From: Symbiodinium natans
Lineage: Eukaryota; Sar; Dinophyceae; Suessiales; Symbiodiniaceae
DNA length: 64,000 nucleotides
NCBI GenBank assembly: GCA_905221605.1
Contig: CAJNDS010000103.1
Location: 146,001 to 210,000 of the forward strand
Reading direction: 5' to 3'
Of this stretch, positions 1 to 10,937 are shown piece by piece; the stretch's first letter is position 1; each line of letters begins with the position of its first letter. Position numbers and translations under genes: made by a program. Under the pieces are notes generated by a model, which saw only the letters and a program-made list of their open reading frames with translations, was not told the DNA's origin and made no database searches.

Positions 1-2
1 TT

Positions 3-2188
3 GAGAGCCGTGACACTCTCGACCCGGATGTTTTTGGCATGCCGAACTCCTTCTTCACGCTGAACGAGAAGTGGCCACGCACTCAGCTGACAAACCCCTC
101 AGGCTTTTGGATCTTTCAGCCATTCGCAAAGCAGCATGCGTGTGCCTCAGCAAGAGGTGCTCATCCGGACATTTCCACAACATGAGGATGGCCTCTTGGC
201 GTTCCTGAGGGCCCGCCCATGTGTAGGTAGGTTTCTGCCTCGAGCTTTCCGTTCAGAATCTGCAAATTACTTCTGTAAAGACGGCCGCGACATGCCACGA
301 CCCAGTCTCTGCAAGGGTGGCGGCGCGAAAGCTTGGCCACGCCTGTGCCCGGTAATAAGCCCAACAGGCTGCAATGGCTCCTATCCGAGGTGTTCGATGT
401 TACGTTCTGCGGCACCCTGCCTGAGAGAGCATAGCCAGAGTACAGCAGTGCCATGCAGGTATATGCAGGTGCTGTCCAAGTCTTGTGAAAGGCATGAGGC
501 AGCAACGTTTTATCACCAAGCTGTCAAGCTAAGGTGACTATGCAGGGGGCACGTTCCAGTCAAGCTGTCCTGGAGTTCAGATGTCCTGCGAGGAGTATGT
601 GCGCACGAGGCCAAACGCGTTCAGCAACTTTGATCGCACTTGGTCCTGGACGGCTGGTGCCGCCACGTCTTTATGCTCGACTTGTGTCGAGGTGAGACTT
701 TCTGGAGCATCCGGCGACTGGCTGCATGGTTGCAATTAAGGGTTCGGTCAGGCAAGAGGTAGCCCATGACACTCTTACTCTTCCGACCTTGCGAGGCATG
801 CCGAATAAGGTGGAAGGCATTTGAGGCCTTGCTTCGCCCTTAGGGCCTAAGGGCCAAGTATGTCAGACCCAGACATCGACCTGGGGCTTTTGGGTTCTTG
901 AGTGAATGGAGGTCCAAGGACGTGCCGGTTGCAGTTCTCTCGGCTCCAGATTGCATGAGACTGCCTTGGCTCGAAGCTCAGGATGTCTACCAGAGCGATG
1001 AAGCCGCACCCCCACTGCCACCAGGGTTTTGAGTTGGAAGTATGTAGGAAGGTCGGGCCGCAGATTCCTTGGCGGTTGCCAGTGCCATCCACTTCAGACG
1101 GCGTGCACATGATGTCCAGTTTTCAAAGAATATCTTCAATTGCATGAACATGTACAATGCACACACCCAAGCCTTGTGAGTCATGTCTGGTTCGTTTTCC
1201 CAGTGGCGCCCACCTAGCCTCAAGTTTCATAGCGCTCCAGCTTGTTCCCGAGCTGCCAGATAAACAGAATCACTTTAGCTGGCGGCCTCCAGCCATTGAA
1301 GCACGCGACACGATCACAGAAAACACAAATACTGTCAACCTCCTTTCAAGTGAATGTCGACATTGCAAAAACACGTTTTAGTTATGCGGGGGGGGGGGGG
1401 GGCGGGGGCGCCTTTCGAGGCCACAGCTCTCTGGGCACTTGAACACCCAGGTCCATCACCTGTGCGACTCCGGCTGCACACAGGAAAGCGGGATTTGGAA
1501 GCAAAACTTCTCTCTGCCGCTTGCTGAGGTTTGCAATTCTGGGGGCCCTGGCAGCGGCAGCTTTGCTTGGGGTTGTCTTGTACTACTACTGCAGCCGCCA
1601 GCGCATGGTTGCAATCGGGCAAGCAGCCTGGACGAGACTGGTGGGTAGCTGGGAAAGTAGCTATCGAACATCGTGGAGGGGGTGGAGAGAGGTAGTCATC
1701 AAGTTCTAGACAGAGGCCAAAGCGAGAGAAATGAAGGGCACCGACGTCGTTCTTCTCGCACACCGGTGAGGATTGTTGAGGGCTGCCTCCTAGGGCCAAG
1801 GGTTTGTGCCAAGTGGACCGGAACCGAATCTGGTATACAACCGCCATGAAGATGCCTGCCGCGGAGAGGTGCCCAAAATCGTCTCTCAGGTTTGTTGCTA
1901 CTGAAAGACGTGCCACCCCACCCACCAGTTCTTGCTGAAGTTGTGGGGCTGAAGTCTCGACATCTCATGTGCAACATCTTACAGTTGGGGCGAATCTGCA
2001 CATGATTTCGCCTGCGCAATTTGCCGATCAGACGCCTTGCGTACGGGTGCAGGTTGGCAAGCGCAAAAAGAGAGTGTAGAGTGAGTGTAGACAGCATGGA
2101 CAGTGTAGACAGTCCTGTTGTTTCACCGTGGACCCAGGCCCTCACGGCGCCCGTCAAAGCAGACGGCAAGCTCCAGCTGCCTCTGCAG
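3..2188 (+). CDS. Unrecognised single-pass membrane protein, 3' part (5' end outside window)
   Basis: Not recognised. Five short coding stretches join in frame: 3-137 (enters from outside the window), 593-691, 982-1025, 1529-1691 and 2138-2188. Introns would be GC-AG (138-592), then GT-AG (692-981, 1026-1528, 1692-2137), and every exon starts with G after AG. The first exons give a soluble-looking region with several Trp/Phe and two Cys near the end of exon two. Exon three is acidic then proline-rich. Exon four opens with a clear hydrophobic helix (FAILGALAAAALLGVVLYYY) followed by basic residues, so the N-terminal part is probably lumenal or extracellular and the C-terminal part cytosolic. 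The phases of the four joins agree with each other, which is the main support. A GC donor follows 2188, so more exons probably lie downstream; I could not fix them. Family and function unknown. Confidence 0.45.
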
Positions 2189-2639
2189 GCAAGAATATGC
2201 AGATTTCCCAGTAACATCAGTCTAGTGATGTTTCGAGGCCTGTGCTGTTTTGGCCAGGGGCTACTGTCGAAGTCGTTGGGACGGTGGCAGTTTGATTCGA
2301 GTCGCCTTTGCCTTGCCACAGGCCACGAGAACAGGTGCGGGAGCATTGGTCACAAGCACCTGGGCTTCACTGCTGCCAAGACTGCCGCTAATTGTCAATG
2401 ACCGGCAAACGTCCAGCGTACTTGCACAAAGAGAATGCTTCCAGCGTGGGCAGCTCATGCTGACGCACGGCCGAGCAACGAGTCAAGCTGACACACACAC
2501 ACACACACATATGCACGCAAGCTGCGTAAGTCGAGCCATTCACTCTCCTGGAGCAAAAGAGCAAATGAGCCACCTTCCCAAGGACAATCACATAGGGTAG
2601 GGACCAGTCCTTTGCCTCAAGTGCTGGCAGGCCCCAGTT

Positions 2640-2910
2640 CTCGCCGAGCGACTCGGCTTGCCAACTTCCTTACCAGTCCAATCAAGCACCGCCACGGTAC
2701 AGTCTTCGCCCATAGCAGTTGAAGAAACATCTGATAGTTTAGCTGGCAGCTCTGTGGGCTTCTTTGATGGTGTGGGAGCCGTGTTGCGACAGCGCAAGCT
2801 GGTGCAAGAGGCGAACAGGCAGAGTTTGCCGAGCCTTCGCATTGCATCCGAGGAGGTATTCATCGCATCCGAAGATAGCTCTGGCAGAGCACATGCAGCA
2901 AGGCCGGGGG
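2640..2910 (+). CDS. Candidate orphan exon, acidic/Ser-rich
   Basis: One open frame of about 90 codons looks coding: an acidic, serine-rich start (about 2700-2760), a Gly/Phe stretch (GFFDGVGAVLRQRK) and a charged helical part, then a Glu/Ser-rich end near 2905. The frame stays open to 3140, but the later part is lower quality. It may be a downstream exon of the gene at the left edge or of a separate gene. No family recognised and edges not fixed. Confidence 0.3.
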
Positions 2911-3844
2911 AAGTGGAGCCAGCACCACCAGGCCTGGCCCTCAAGTCTGGTGCTCGTGCCGTTAGACCACCTAAGTTCGGGTGCACTGTGTTCGCCAGGT
3001 TTGTCCTTGCGTCGCCTTTGGCTATTGCGGCGAACTCAGCAAGAGCCAGCGTGAGCTTTCACGTTCTTTGTTGCGATGACGCGAGCAGTGTAAACGAGAA
3101 GCGCAAGAATTCCTTGTCTAGCCCTGCTCACAAACCTTGCTGAGCAAGGTTTTGCTGCGCCAGCGATTCTACTCTTCCTCCCAACCAGGCCGGAACGGCA
3201 GGGTTGTAAGTAATTGTAAAGGTCTGAACGGAGGGTTTTGGTCACTCCTACGTCGCTTCGCTCTGAAGAAGCTGCTCATTCAGGCAAGGATCGTGCCACA
3301 ACTTCAGCTGCCAGCAGCTCTAGGAAGCCCGCACAGACGCATCTGGAAAGATAATGTCTTCCGCGGGCTGTGAGAGGTTGAGTGTAGCTCCGAAGTTGAT
3401 GAACTCCACTTTTCTATGTTTGGAACTGCCGGTCGTCCGCTCCAGCTTTCAGGCAATGCCTGGCGCCCTCCAAGATTTCATCTTCATTGCTATGCCATTT
3501 CGCGTTTTAACATGCTGCCCACCCCCGGCCGAGTATCCCTGGGTTGTTCACGCCCAGAATCCTGCAGAGAATGTGTGTGTGTGTGTGTGTGTCTTTGTCG
3601 GGTTTGCCGTAGTGCAAGTTGCATGGCTCCGGACTTTGCATACGAGTTTCCGACGAGATATGCGGGGTTCGCCGGCAACAGGCTTGAACAACAAAAACAC
3701 CTTATAAAGACTCAAGACTATTTAGCGACCCCTGAATCCTAAAATGCACTTCTTTTTAGAGAAGCGTTTTTCGGTGACGACCCGACGGCAGCGTTTTGGC
3801 CTCGAGCGGTGGGTGGTGTAGCGGCCCCTTCTGAGCGTAATTGC

Positions 3845-4210
3845 ATGTCAAACGCGATCGCCAATGGCGAGAGCTCACGCTTTGTGCTTGTGCGACGGGC
3901 CACGATCAAACAAGACTGCCCTTCTTTTGCAGGAAGTTCGTTTGAGCAGAAGCGCGTGCAGCGCTGCAGAGCACACATGTCAAACAGGACCGGTGTAAAT
4001 CTCTCATTGGGGCGAGAGCTCGCACTTTGAGCACAAACGGTCGATGGTTCACACATGTCAAACAGGATCTTGCCAAAATGTTTGTCTTTGGGGGTTCAAA
4101 CTTTGGGCACCAGGACGGGGTAAATGTCTTGAATGCCTTGTTTTGCCGAATCGCACTTTGGACACGCGATGGCACAGAGAGCACACGTGCAAAACAGGAT
4201 TGGGGTAAGT
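3845..4210 (+). repeat. Degenerate dispersed repeat, four copies
   Basis: A motif close to ATGTCAAACAGGA recurs at 3845, 3977, 4055 and 4185 (spacings 132, 78 and 130). Related downstream words of the type gctcgcactttgagcac appear near 3871, 4016, 4105 and 4150. The copies are diverged. This region has no convincing coding frame. Confidence 0.5.
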
Positions 4211-4215
4211 CTCTT

Positions 4216-5588
4216 CAGGGTGGGGGTGATTGTTGTTGTTTGATACTTGTCATGTTTAATCTTTTTTCGTTATCATACTGCAGTATGTTCTTACTTTATA
4301 TGGCTGCTTTTCTTGATGTGTTGTCTACGTATTGCTCTGCTGGTTATAGATTGGGCGCTGGCATACTCAGACACCCAGACTGTCCGACTGTCTGACTGCC
4401 TGCGTCTCTGAGAATCAGGGTACTCACGCACTCGATAATCGGACTCTCAAAGCCGGCACCAGAACAGCGTTGGGGCCTCTCCTTGAGTTTCGTGAAATGA
4501 ACGGATCCATCCTGAGCCAAATGCCGGCTCACATACATGTCACCGGGCTTTGGTTCAGCCTCAGAAACGCACTTGATGAATGGCTTCTAAGATAGCAATG
4601 ATTGTCTAAGTCTCAGTGTCTGGCTGTTTTCACTTTGCACGCTCTGTCAATTTTCCGTGTTTCATAGTTGCCATTACTGTCTTCAATCTTTCACAAACAC
4701 TCATGACAATAGTATATGTCGAAGTACTATTTTCTTATTAGCATTGCTACTACATGAAGCAGCACCAGTAACAGTTATTGTTGTCTATGTTGACGATGCT
4801 TCGTGTCTGCGAACTTCTGCCATCTAGCCGTTGGGACGTTCCAGGTACTGCAGGGTGTAGCAGGGCGACACCGTGGGACCCAGTGCAAGCTTTCCCGAAG
4901 AGAAGGAGTTTTCCGGCCTAAGCCCAACAGTTTGCGTCCTGCAAGGCAGACGGTGGGACGAGACCCATCGGCAGCACCGGCCACGCTTATTCCAAGTCGG
5001 ACCACTTTTTTCAATCAGTTTCTTTCGTTCAGATTGAGAGTCCGGGAAGTTTTTGTGTCTTCGGGTGCCGAGAATCTAAGAAATACTCAACACACCCCTT
5101 GGGCATATCCTTAAAAGAAATTAAGGGGTGTGGTAAAATTCCTTCCTTATAATCTGCTTTTATAGACTAAGGGCATTTGGGGGGTATGGGTTTGGGTATG
5201 TTGAATTATTCTTAGAGAGAAGAGGGGTTCTTCCTGGTAGAGCCTTGAAATGCAAATTGGCAGCAGACGAAGTCCTGTACTTTGTTCAGCAGGTAGGTGT
5301 GTGTGCGCTTGCGTGTGACGTGCAACTGGCTTTGTGTGTAGCTGCAGCAGACCCGTCGTCGTTTTCAAAAGCCTTCATGGTGGCCATATGAATTTGCCGG
5401 CGGCCGCAAATTCAGGATCGTGCAACGGGGTCTACATGGGTCGACGTCTTCAACATAGCGCACGAAAACCTTTGGGAAGTGGGAGGGCGGGCCCTTGACC
5501 ATTCGATGTAAATTCGACATCTGCTCCTTTGGCACCGCGTTCGGAAAGAGCTCTCTTAATTCGCAGACAGAAGCGACTTTCAAGCGTG
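4216..5588. other. No supported gene
   Basis: AT-richer stretch without a long or GC3-biased frame. Short GT-rich runs occur near 5290-5340. Nothing recognised. Confidence 0.4.
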
Positions 5589-5958
5589 TTGGTTTAGAGG
5601 GTTGATAGAGTTTAGAGGGTTTAGAGGGTTTAGAGGGTTGATAGGGTTTAGAGGGTTTATAGGGTTGATAGGTTTCTGGCGTTTATAGGGTTTATAAGGT
5701 TTGTAGGGCTTATAGGGTTTATAGGGTTTACAGAGTTTCTAGGGTTTCTAGGGTTTATAGGGTTTATAGGGTTTATAGGGTTTATAGGGTTTATGGGGGT
5801 TTGTAGGGTTTATAGGGTTTACAGAGTTTCTAGGGTTTCTAGGGTTTATAGGGTTTCTAGGGTTTATAGGGTTTATAGGTTTCTAGGGTTTCTAGGGATT
5901 ATAAGGTTTATGGGGCTTGTAGGGTTTATAGGGTTTATAGGGTTTAGGGCTTAGGGTT
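5589..5958 (+). repeat. Telomere-like interstitial array, (TTTATAGGG)n
   Basis: About 370 bp of imperfect tandem repeats. The dominant unit is the nonamer TTTATAGGG, with variants TTTAGAGGG, TTTCTAGGG and TTTGTAGGG, ending in true TTTAGGG-like words near 5940-5957. The unit equals the plant/dinoflagellate telomere heptamer TTTAGGG with two inserted bases. It lies inside the window with unique sequence on both sides, so it is interstitial. A much shorter related run lies at about 36868-36900 inside an intron of the alanyl-tRNA synthetase gene. Confidence 0.85.
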
Positions 5959-8900
5959 GCACGAGTGCTCATGAGGGCTGCTTGGACAGCTGTGGAACCT
6001 GGCAGAGCTCGCAGGGTCAAGAAGGGTTTGGGGTCGCTCTCACCAGGGTTGTCTTCTGTCGGCACGAACGCGAGAGTTGGTGGCTCGGCCCCTCATCCCG
6101 AAACCTTTAAGTGCTGGATTCCACTTCCAAAGGCAGCGGTGGGTGAGAGCACCATTGCATATGTGATATGTATGCTTCACAGAGGATTCAGCAAATTTCA
6201 ATAGCTGTTTTCACTTCGGGGTCTCAGGCTCCGAATGTTAGTGGCACGGGCTTGCGTCGAGCACGCGCGTGTACGGAATGATGCCCGCCCGAGTCGGGCG
6301 CCGGCCGGGAGCGAATCGTGAACGACACGGGGCGAAGCGGGGGAATGCTTGGAGCGCACGTGTTGGAGATGACTCGCCGCTGCTGTAGCTTCGACAGGCC
6401 TTCCATGAGTAAACTCGACCTTGGACCCTGGAGGTTCTGCTCTTGGGTTAGGGGCCATGTTATGGCGGTTGAGTCGGTGACATGTGCTGGGAGCAGGGGG
6501 AGGGCCAGTCAGGAACAGCAGGGTGTGAAGCCGGGAATGGGGCACGCGCATGTGAGAAACGCCGGCGGCGCGAATCAAGAACGAAGATAGCGTGGCCAGA
6601 GTGGACAAGAAATAACTTCGTCAGGCATAAGCAGGATCGGAGCTCAAGGATGCAGGGTCAGGTTCATTGATGTCCCAAAACGGACCTCTCCTGATGATTC
6701 GGGCTGATGAGGATGGGTCAATCGAAGCATTCGGCCCTCCAATCGCGGGAAGGGTTTTTTTGCTTTCCTGCCAACCTTCCCCAATTCGTATCAAGCAGCA
6801 TTGACCAAAAGCTTGGTGATCTGAGCCTTCCAACAAGCATTGCCAGAAGCGTGGCAATCTGTTGGGAGTTTTTTCAGTTTCTGGGGGCAGGAAAGGAAGG
6901 GCAGGTCAAACCATGGACCCCACGAAACGTGCAGGTTCCGGACAAGCCAGTCACGAACGACCGTACACGAAACCATGACGTTCGCAGAAGCACTGCGACT
7001 TCGAACAAAGTTGAAGTACGCGGAAGGCTGCTTCATTGTGAGGTGTGCAAGTTGTCTACCATCATGGGAACTCGCGTGTCGAGTCCACCACTAGCAGCCC
7101 TCTGTCGCACGCAACAGGTTATGATGAAGTCCACCCCACAAGCCCAACCAGGACGCCATCGAGGCCGCTTGTTGCTCATGCACAGGCGGTATCATGGTAT
7201 GCCACGGAAGCACACATCCCCAGCTTCTGAGCCGCCAGAAGCACGATGGAAGCTGACGGGGTATGCAGACCTGCCCAGGACGGGTGAGATCACACCGCTT
7301 CCACGCCAGCCGGCTCTCAGAAAGGTCCGTCGCCTTGGTGCATCGGTTGTGCCACAGGTTTAGTGATTCAGTGGCCACTGTCCGCTGGAATGACTTGATA
7401 GACATGTTAGCCATATGCCATATGATTCTTATGATGCAGGATGGACGCGCCGTGGGGAGCTCAGTGGAGCAGTGGTCTCCAGGGGTCTGAATTTTTCTCA
7501 GTAGAGCATGAAGGTGTGGTTGCTGAATTTTCCGTCAGGTATCAAGCTGTCTCTTGGTTTGTCACGCTAAGCTCCTCACATCTTTCCATGCCCAGCTCGT
7601 TGCCAGGCTTCTGGAATTCTCGTGCGAGCAGTGCTTTGGCCGCAGCTGAGTCAGACAAGCGGAGAAGCAAGCGTGAAGTGGTTCTGCAAGCTATTGTCAG
7701 TACTTGGCCCGGGCACATTGCGTACCTCAGAAAGGGTCTGCACTCATTGTGTATGACAGCGCATGAGCATGTGTGAATCCCTGGCACTTTCTGCTATGTC
7801 ACGGACGTCACTGACGTCACTTGAATGTGCTTTAAACTCGTCTGCCCCTGCCAGCCCTCGGGTGCGCTGGTTGACCAGGAGCAGGGGGTGAAATGGGTGC
7901 ACCTTTGTGCACCAGTTCCGTGCAGAAAAGGGAAAACGTTTGAAGGCTGCTTTGGAGGTTGCAGGGCTCAAGCGATTTTGAACATACAGGCAGTCATTGG
8001 TACGATAGCTGCAAGAAGCTGGGCCATCTCACAACGATTGATGGCCACGGTTGTCTGGAAGTTCTGATTCTGCAGTGTCATGCACCTACCTCTGGCAGGA
8101 AAATGTGATATCATGCATGGCGTAGCCAGCCTAAGCGAAAACGCGCTGCCAAGCATTCTTGACATACATTCCGACGGCCCAATGAGATGTGTTTGACGAC
8201 ACAGGATTCGGGCAAGGTGGTCGTTGCAGCCCCGTCCCGATGAGGCGAAAGACAGCGCCACTTGGTCCAGAAACTTTCGGACAATTGTTGATGCTTGCTT
8301 CTGTTAACTACAGAATACGTGTGTTGACCTTTGAGAGGGCTTGTGTTTATTGTTTTCTGCTTCCTTCTTCCTTTTCGTTGCAGTCCTGTGCAGCCAAGCT
8401 TGCTTCCAAGACTGTCGGGCCGTCAATGGACATTCCGCATCTTTGAGAATTTGGTTGACATACGATTATCCTCAATGTTGATGTTTGTTGTTTTGTTGCG
8501 TGTGTCGTGTTGTGATTTCCCTGTGAATGAAAAGGTGCGCTGCGCTTTTGCAGTTTTGACAAAAGTTCGCATGGCGTTCCCCCCGGCCCCCCGCGTCTGT
8601 GAATACACGTCTCGTCCTTTTCTGAACAGAGAAGGCTCAGATTGAGCAAGGCTCGTATGATGGTGGGGGCGGGGGCGGCACTCACTTGCAGACACAATGC
8701 TTGAATAACTGAAGGATTCGTATGTGTGTTCGAGCACGATGTGGTTGCTTTGCACGGTCTTAAGAAAAGAAAGCGGGAGACAAGTTTTGCACGGCTCGAA
8801 AGAGCAGATGCAGGTCCCCATTTGCAAACACAATGCTCGCACAATGAGCTTGGAAAAGGCATTGCTCCAGAAGGCATGCACATCCTTTGGAAAACCAGTC

Positions 8901-9200
8901 AATGGGAGCATGTTAAACATGTATATGCAGGGTACCCCCCCCCGCCCCCCCGCCCTAAGACCTATGCTCTTTCTGGGCCTTTGGGGAAGGGTGCCTTATA
9001 CCCTACACCTTTGAGATTCACTGGGCATTTAACAAACAAGAATGCTTCACAGTAATTTCGTTCAAGAACCTGTCCAGCTGCGGGGAGGGGGGGCGTGCGG
9101 GGAGGCCTGGCTAATCGGCTAATCTCTACGTAAGGAGGTGGTGACCGAAAAAACTATCAAAGCATAGGTCTTTTGGGGGGGAAGCTCGAGGTTTTTCTGT
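5959..9200. other. No supported gene
   Basis: Several frames of 60-220 codons are open on both strands, but none has a recognisable domain or a consistent set of splice joins. Short C-runs occur at about 8936-8955. The stretch 6707-7363 (+) is the longest open frame and lacks protein-like composition. Confidence 0.35.
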
Positions 9201-9206
9201 GAAGTA

Positions 9207-9323
9207 CCCCCCCCCCACCCCCCACCTGCCCTCCACCCGCCACCTCCCCTCCACCTGCCACCTGCCCTCCACCCCCCACCTGCCCTCCACCCCCCACCTG
9301 CACTCCACCCCCCCCCCCCTCCC
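9207..9323 (+). repeat. C-rich minisatellite
   Basis: Imperfect repeats built from CACCTGCCCTCCACCCC-like units of about 10-17 bp between two C-runs, followed by an A-run. The reverse strand spells a Gly/Trp-rich low-complexity frame that should not be read as a gene. Confidence 0.75.
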
Positions 9324-9415
9324 AAAAAAAATAGAGGAAGCATAGAAAGAGGAAAAAGGCAAGACAAGGAAGCAACACAAGCAAAGGAGAAGGACAACAT
9401 CACCACCTGTAGGTC

Positions 9416-9483
9416 GCTGCACCGAGCTGAAGATATCTGATCGCATGACGCTGCACCGAGCTGAAGATATCTGATCGCATGAC
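9416..9483 (+). repeat. Perfect 34-bp tandem duplication
   Basis: Copies 9416-9449 and 9450-9483 are identical (each starts gctgcaccgagctgaag and ends gatcgcatgac). The perfect match implies a recent duplication. Confidence 0.95.
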
Positions 9484-10610
9484 TGAGTTTGGTATCTTCT
9501 GGAGACAAGCGGTGGCTGCTAGCTGAGGAACCCCACGTCCTGGCTGGAAATCGTATTTTTCCAGGAGACCAGAAGAAGCCATTCAGGATTGCTTGCTGGT
9601 GGCTTTAGGGATTGGCAAAGCCACGAATGTGGTCGTCGCCGATGCTGCCTAACTATTTGCACCGGACGCACGCTCCGCTGATTCCTGTACGAAGCGCCAA
9701 TCCTTTAGGATGCCAGCCGGTTTCAGGTCTGGGCACAATGCTTGCCTGGCCCTGGCCTAGGGACACTGCCTAGGGACGCCCGCTTCAGCCTACACGAAGA
9801 ACCTAGATGAGCCTAGGGGTACCATCAGCGTTTACTTACTGTGGGACGCCTAATTCCTCTCCAGAGAAACAATTGCTCTGGAGAGGAGAAGGCTCAAATT
9901 AATCAGAATGCGGGCAAGTGTTGGAGGCTCCGTTTGATGATCTCACGGCGCGCAATTATCCAGGTGGATCGGTTGAGGAGCAGGAGCTGGGCATGTGTGC
10001 AGCTTGCAAGAGTCGACTGAACATTGTCGAGTTTGTTAAGTCATCCAAGGCACCGTATTTACCCTGAAAGTTGTCTACCCCGCAAGGGTTCCCTTGATAT
10101 ACGTACTCCCAGTATGGCCCTTCTAGTCCCTGAGGCACTAAGGGCTTCCGAAGACCCAGCAGCATTGTGGTTCCCGGGTAGGACCCTTGAAAGTTAGAAA
10201 CAAACAGATGCTGGCATTTGGCCTTTTCAAACCTCAGTGTCACTTTTCCCACATGCTCCTTCCAACCATGCACAAATTCAGTGCATTTCGGCATCGGCCT
10301 GCCCCAACTCGTGGATGAGAAGGTCCGGGGTTGCTGTACGGTGCAGTTTGGTGCGCAAAACCACGATGGGAGCAGCAGGCCAGCGGAAGGGCTTCGAATA
10401 GAAGCCTTTCCCTGAATCATGGGACTCGGGGCGGTATTCGTCCAAAAGCTGCAGCCCATACTCCGTTTGCAACAGACAAATTGATAAAGCTCTTCAATCT
10501 TGGATGCGCACTATTCGGTGCCTTGAGGCTCTGGCGCAGCTAGAAAGCCATGCCGCCGCCCATCGCTAGCTAATGCTCTTGGCACTTGGCGCGTCGCAAT
10601 GTTTGAAGAG

Positions 10611-10937
10611 GATGCGAGAGTTCTGGTCGTCATTGGCCGGAACGACAACGCCGCCGTGAAAGCTGTTGTCGAGAAACAAGTGCAGAACGGCGGTCGTGTG
10701 ATGATTATTAACGTCAACGAGGATACGAGGTTGTCGGCCGACTTTATTGACACTGTTTTGGAGTGGAATCCTCCCCTAGCAGGTCACACCCATCATTGGT
10801 ATCAGATCGGGCCAGGCATCCACAATGTGACAGAGCGCGAGGCAGTCAGGATCTGCAGCAATGGAGTTATGATCTGCGACGAGGTGGCATTTCCAAAATT
10901 CCGTCAGGGTTCAGGGTTCATGTCTCCCACAATCTGA
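10611..10937 (+). CDS. Possible sirtuin-like exon (Rossmann half), otherwise unrecognised
   Basis: An exon-like frame starts with G after the acceptor AG at 10609-10610 and stays open to the TGA at 10935-10937. Its first 55 residues have a beta-alpha-beta pattern: a hydrophobic strand (VLVVIG), a polar helix, then GGRVMIINVNEDTR followed by an Ala-Asp. This resembles the end of the Rossmann fold of Sir2/SIRT6-type deacylases, where a GTSL-type strand is followed by GG-(RK)-(LV)-VIVNLQPT and AD. The NAD-contacting Thr-Ser of that family is not present at the expected place (GRND instead), and the preceding catalytic half with the zinc cysteines was not found upstream. The second half, with two Cys and an acidic run, is not assigned. 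It could be a decayed sirtuin or an unrelated nucleotide-binding protein. Confidence 0.35.
   Translation, partial: DARVLVVIGRNDNAAVKAVVEKQVQNGGRVMIINVNEDTRLSADFIDTVLEWNPPLAGHTHHWYQIGPGIHNVTEREAVRICSNGVMICDEVAFPKFRQGSGFMSPTI

Noticed and set aside
5589-5958. CRISPR-like array
   Set aside because: Repeats are continuous 9-mers without unique spacers; this is telomere-like satellite DNA in a eukaryotic genome.
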